Positions 61,323 to 64,000 of a stretch of DNA of 64,000 bases are shown here, in pieces. The DNA is from Candidatus Phosphoribacter baldrii (GTDB lineage Bacteria; Actinomycetota; Actinomycetes; Actinomycetales; Dermatophilaceae). The stretch covers positions 1-64,000 of the forward strand of contig JADIZV010000001.1 of the NCBI GenBank assembly GCA_016704565.1, written 5' to 3'. The notes under the pieces were generated by a model. That model searched no databases. It worked only from the letters and a program-made list of their open reading frames with translations, and was not told the origin of the DNA. Within the stretch, counting starts at the first letter, position 1. Every line of letters begins with the position of its first letter. Made by a program: the position numbers and the translations under genes.

Positions 61323-61505
61323 CGGTGTGATGTTGGCCTTGTCGAGGTGTGCGGTCGGATGCGACGGTGAGGCCCCTCGGTCGCCGTGACCGCCCGTCTG
61401 GCGAGGTCCCGACGACACCACCATGGCCGTCCACGAAGCAGGCCCAGACTACCGGGTGTCAGAAGACCCGTTGCGCGAGAACCGGCTCGGCATGCCTTGT
61501 GGGCG

Positions 61506-62735
61506 CTACGACAGGGAGCCGATGACGTGCGCGCAGACATGGTCGGCGATCTCCAGGGCAGCAGTGGCAGCGGGGGACGGCGCGTTGAGCACGTGGATCT
61601 GGCGGCCGTGGGTCTGGACCAGGAAGTCCTCGACCATCGAGCCGTCGCGACGCAGGGCCTGGGCGCGGACCCCCGCGGGGGCGGGGTGCAGGTCGGCGGC
61701 CTCGATGCCCGGGACCAGGCGGGACAGGCTCGCGGCGAACTGACGGCGCGAGAGCGAGCGGGCGACCTCGCGCGCCCCCGGGACGACGTTGCGTTTGGCC
61801 AACTGCCACAGCCCCGGCCAGGACAGCGACTCGCGCAGTTCGGCGAGGTCGACGTCGCGCCACGTGTAGCCCTCCCGACGCAGCGCGAGGACGGCGTTCG
61901 GCCCCGCATGGATCCCGCCGCGGACCATCCGGGTGAGGTGGACGCCGAGGAACGGGAACCGCGGGTCGGGGACGGGATAGATCAGCCCGCGGACGAGGTA
62001 GTGCTTGTCCGGCGCCAGCTCGAAGTATTCGCCCCGGAACGGCACGATCCGCGCTTCGGGCTCCAACCCGCACGCGGCGGCGACGCGGTCGGCATACAGG
62101 CCGGCGCAAGCCACCAACGCGTCCACCCGTAGCTCCCCCGCGGACGTGGCGACCCGCACGCCCGACGCCCCACCGCCGCCACTCGACTCGCCCCCATCCC
62201 GTATGCCGCCCACCGTCTGCGCGCCCTCGAAGGCGACACCGAGTCGCAACTCGCCCCCCGCAGCAACGACATCGTCGGCGAGCGCGCGGCATACAGCTGG
62301 GTAGTCGATGATGCCGGTGGTCTGGACGTGCAACGCCTGGACACACCGCACGTAGGGCTCGTGCTCGCGGGCCTGCTCGGGCGTGAGCATCGTGGCAGGG
62401 ACCCCGTTCGCGGCGGCGCGGTCGGCTAGCGTGGCCAGGCCGGGCAGCTCGGACTCATCGCAGGCCACGACGAGCTTGCCGCAGTTGTCGTGGGCGATGC
62501 CCTTCTCGCGGGCGTAGGCATACATCGACGCAGCCCCGGCGACCGCCATCCGGGCTTTGAGGCTGCCCGGCGCGTAGTAGAGCCCGGCGTGGACGACCCC
62601 CGAGTTGCGCCCGGTCTGGTGCTGAGCGAGGGCCGTCTCCTTCTCGATGAGCACAACCTCATACCCACTCCGGGCCAGCGCCCGCGCCGTTGCCAGACCG
62701 ACGATGCCCCCACCGACAACCGCAACCGTGCTCAC
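61506..62735 (-). CDS. lhgO: FAD-dependent oxidase, L-2-hydroxyglutarate oxidase-like
   Basis: A 409-residue D-amino-acid-oxidase-fold protein. It has VAVVGGGIVGLATARALARS (FAD loop), QHQTGRNSGVVHAGLYYAPG, the LhgO-type segment, ACAGLYADRVAAACGL, and LYFDGKD-like PVPDPRFPFLGVHLTRM. LhgO oxidises L-2-hydroxyglutarate to 2-oxoglutarate, probably passing electrons to the membrane quinone pool. GTG 62735 starts at a natural site. Three GTATGCCG motifs lie within it. It is not obviously linked to the polysaccharide genes. Confidence 0.9.
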   Translation of the reverse strand: MSTVAVVGGGIVGLATARALARSGYEVVLIEKETALAQHQTGRNSGVVHAGLYYAPGSLKARMAVAGAASMYAYAREKGIAHDNCGKLVVACDESELPGLATLADRAAANGVPATMLTPEQAREHEPYVRCVQALHVQTTGIIDYPAVCRALADDVVAAGGELRLGVAFEGAQTVGGIRDGGESSGGGGASGVRVATSAGELRVDALVACAGLYADRVAAACGLEPEARIVPFRGEYFELAPDKHYLVRGLIYPVPDPRFPFLGVHLTRMVRGGIHAGPNAVLALRREGYTWRDVDLAELRESLSWPGLWQLAKRNVVPGAREVARSLSRRQFAASLSRLVPGIEAADLHPAPAGVRAQALRRDGSMVEDFLVQTHGRQIHVLNAPSPAATAALEIADHVCAHVIGSLS

Positions 62736-62799
62736 CCGACCGAGCCTATGCCCGGCGCGGCCTGCCCCCGGCATCCCAGCCAGCTGGCTGCGCAAGCGC

Positions 62800-63762
62800 C
62801 TACTCCTCGTCGGCGTCGATGCCCGGGTCGCCGTGGTAGGGCCCGTTCCGGCGTTGCTCCAGGGTGGCCAGGCCGGCCGCCGCACCGGCGGTGACCAGGT
62901 CGGCGACGGTGAGCAACACGCGCGACACGGCCGCGAGCGCGATGGCCGGTCCGGTCCCGATCAGCGGCCCCAGGCCGGCGACGAGGACGGCCTCGCGCAC
63001 GCCGGCACCCGAGGGAAGCAGGAAGACAAACAGCCCCGAGATCATCGCGACGGACATCGTGCCGACCGCGAGCGGCAGCACCGAGACGCTGACCGGGGTG
63101 CTGGCCCGCACGAGCAACCACAGGTGGGCGCCGAAGGCGAGATATGACGCCAACGCCCACGCCAACGAAGCCAGCACGGCCCGCTTGCGGATCGGATGGT
63201 CGGGCGCCGGGCGGCCGAGCACGCGGAACCCCTGGCGGACCGCCCAGGTGAGGATCCGTGGGTGCAGGCAGACGAGCGCGACCGGCAGGAGCAGATAGAG
63301 CCAGCGCAAGGCGCCGAGGTCGGGGTTGACCTCGACGAGCGACGGGACTGCCACTGACCCGGCCAGCAAAGCCGCCACGACCACGACAGCGAGCGAGAAG
63401 ACCGTGGCCGCGAAGATCCGGGCACGAGCGACCCCGGCCCGTCGCCCGAGCTCCAGTTGCAGCAGATAGGCCCACACCGAACCGGGGACATACTTGCCCA
63501 ACTGTCCGACGAGGAAGATCTGCGCCCCTCGCCGGGCCCCGATCGGCTCGCCAAGCTCGTCGACGAGCACCTGCCAGCTCATCGTCGAGCACCCGATGGC
63601 GACCGGGAGGATGAGGAACGCCGGGATCCACGCCCGCCAGGACAGGTGCGTCACGGTCGCGCTGACGTCGCGCCAGTTGCGCACGACCGCGTATGCCGCG
63701 GCTACCAGCACGAGCAGCAAAAGCACCGTGCGCGCGACCCGCACCAGCCGGGCCCGGGTCAC
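62800..63762 (-). CDS. lysylphosphatidylglycerol-synthase-type membrane protein
   Basis: The 320-residue polytopic protein has about eight hydrophobic helices and the UPF0104/LPG-synthase transmembrane pattern: FLVGQLGKYVPGSVWAYLLQ, RILTWAVRQGF and VFLLPSGAGVREAVLVAGLG. Family members include flippases for lipids or sugars; without the catalytic domain it is unlikely to modify lipids itself. GTG 63762 is the longest start, with no strong ribosome site. Its position after polysaccharide genes makes a role in envelope lipid transport plausible but unproved. Confidence 0.82.
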   Translation of the reverse strand: MTRARLVRVARTVLLLLVLVAAAYAVVRNWRDVSATVTHLSWRAWIPAFLILPVAIGCSTMSWQVLVDELGEPIGARRGAQIFLVGQLGKYVPGSVWAYLLQLELGRRAGVARARIFAATVFSLAVVVVAALLAGSVAVPSLVEVNPDLGALRWLYLLLPVALVCLHPRILTWAVRQGFRVLGRPAPDHPIRKRAVLASLAWALASYLAFGAHLWLLVRASTPVSVSVLPLAVGTMSVAMISGLFVFLLPSGAGVREAVLVAGLGPLIGTGPAIALAAVSRVLLTVADLVTAGAAAGLATLEQRRNGPYHGDPGIDADEE

Positions 63763-63880
63763 GGCATACCTCCCGACGATCGCGCACGCGGCAGGTGCGC
63801 GGCAGCGGGGTCGGTCACGGGACTAGTGTGGCCCACGCGCACGCGGAAACGGTCATCCGCGGCGGTAGGGAGGAGTGCAC

Positions 63881-64000
63881 ATGTCCGCGCCACTGGCGGT
63901 CGCCCTCGTCGGTTCCGGCTCGATGGGGCTCAACCACGCCCGCGTCATCGCGACCGGGCCGAGCACGACGCTGTCCGTCGTCATCGACCCCTCCGAGCAG
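63881..64000 (+). CDS. Gfo/Idh/MocA oxidoreductase, 5' end only
   Basis: The last 120 bases open a gene at ATG 63881 with GGGAGGAGTGCAC just before it. The 40 visible residues start with a Rossmann NAD loop, VALVGSGSMGLNHARVIATG, then LSVVIDPSEQ. That is the beginning of a Gfo/Idh/MocA-family sugar oxidoreductase, possibly another UDP-sugar enzyme. The rest lies outside the window. Confidence 0.75.
   Translation, partial: MSAPLAVALVGSGSMGLNHARVIATGPSTTLSVVIDPSEQ

Overview
The window is GC-rich actinobacterial chromosome. GTG starts are frequent, many neighbouring genes overlap by ATGA, GTGA or TGATG, and mycothiol-type redox and AdnAB-type recombination genes are present. Gene content and order point to Micrococcales, probably Intrasporangiaceae, but that assignment is inference. 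A dispersed octamer, GTATGCCG or its complement CGGCATAC, occurs about 82 times by hand count, against roughly 2-3 expected at this base composition. It lies in all reading frames and between genes, and often forms perfect inverted pairs. It is missing from the insertion sequence and nearly missing from the exopolysaccharide block, so it behaves like a marker of the native chromosome.

From 1 to 14.3 kb there is mostly metabolism: small unknown proteins, a DUF2505 protein, pruA, a gpsA-like gene, a glycerophosphodiester phosphodiesterase coupled to an MFS exporter with two 18-bp tandem repeats, a hotdog thioesterase, two tandem tesB genes, fabG, a DUF222/HNH protein, a VOC protein and a PPK2 kinase. 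From 14.5 to 30.7 kb lies a block that resembles the Mycobacterium tuberculosis Rv3198A-Rv3211 neighbourhood from memory: mycoredoxin, nudC, a degenerate phosphotransferase, adnB and adnA, an alkyltransferase-like/VOC fusion, moeB with rhodanese, a TetR regulator, DUF3107, a GlsB-type membrane protein, a ferritin-like protein and an RhlE-type helicase.

From 30.7 to 42.5 kb are a PKD-like/DUF6318 secreted pair and the housekeeping genes mdh, DUF3017, folD, purH and purN. They are interrupted by an intact IS21-family element (34914-37046, 5-bp target duplication) that sits between a broken secreted-protein gene and a broken SRPBCC gene.

From 42.6 to 61.3 kb is a surface-polysaccharide locus. 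It opens with a decayed WbpM/CapD-type dehydratase and a large DUF6541-like membrane protein. A plus-strand run follows: a WbpI-like epimerase, one ORF fusing a Wzy-like polymerase to a Wzc-like co-polymerase/kinase, two GT4 transferases and a Wzx flippase. It converges on a minus-strand run with wbpA, wbpD, wbpE and wbpB homologues, a PglC-like phosphoglycosyl transferase, a second DegT aminotransferase and a Wzm/Wzt exporter. The five Wbp-type enzymes would make UDP-ManNAc(3NAc)A. The window ends with an LhgO-like oxidase, an LPG-synthase-like membrane protein and the 5' end of a Gfo/Idh/MocA oxidoreductase.
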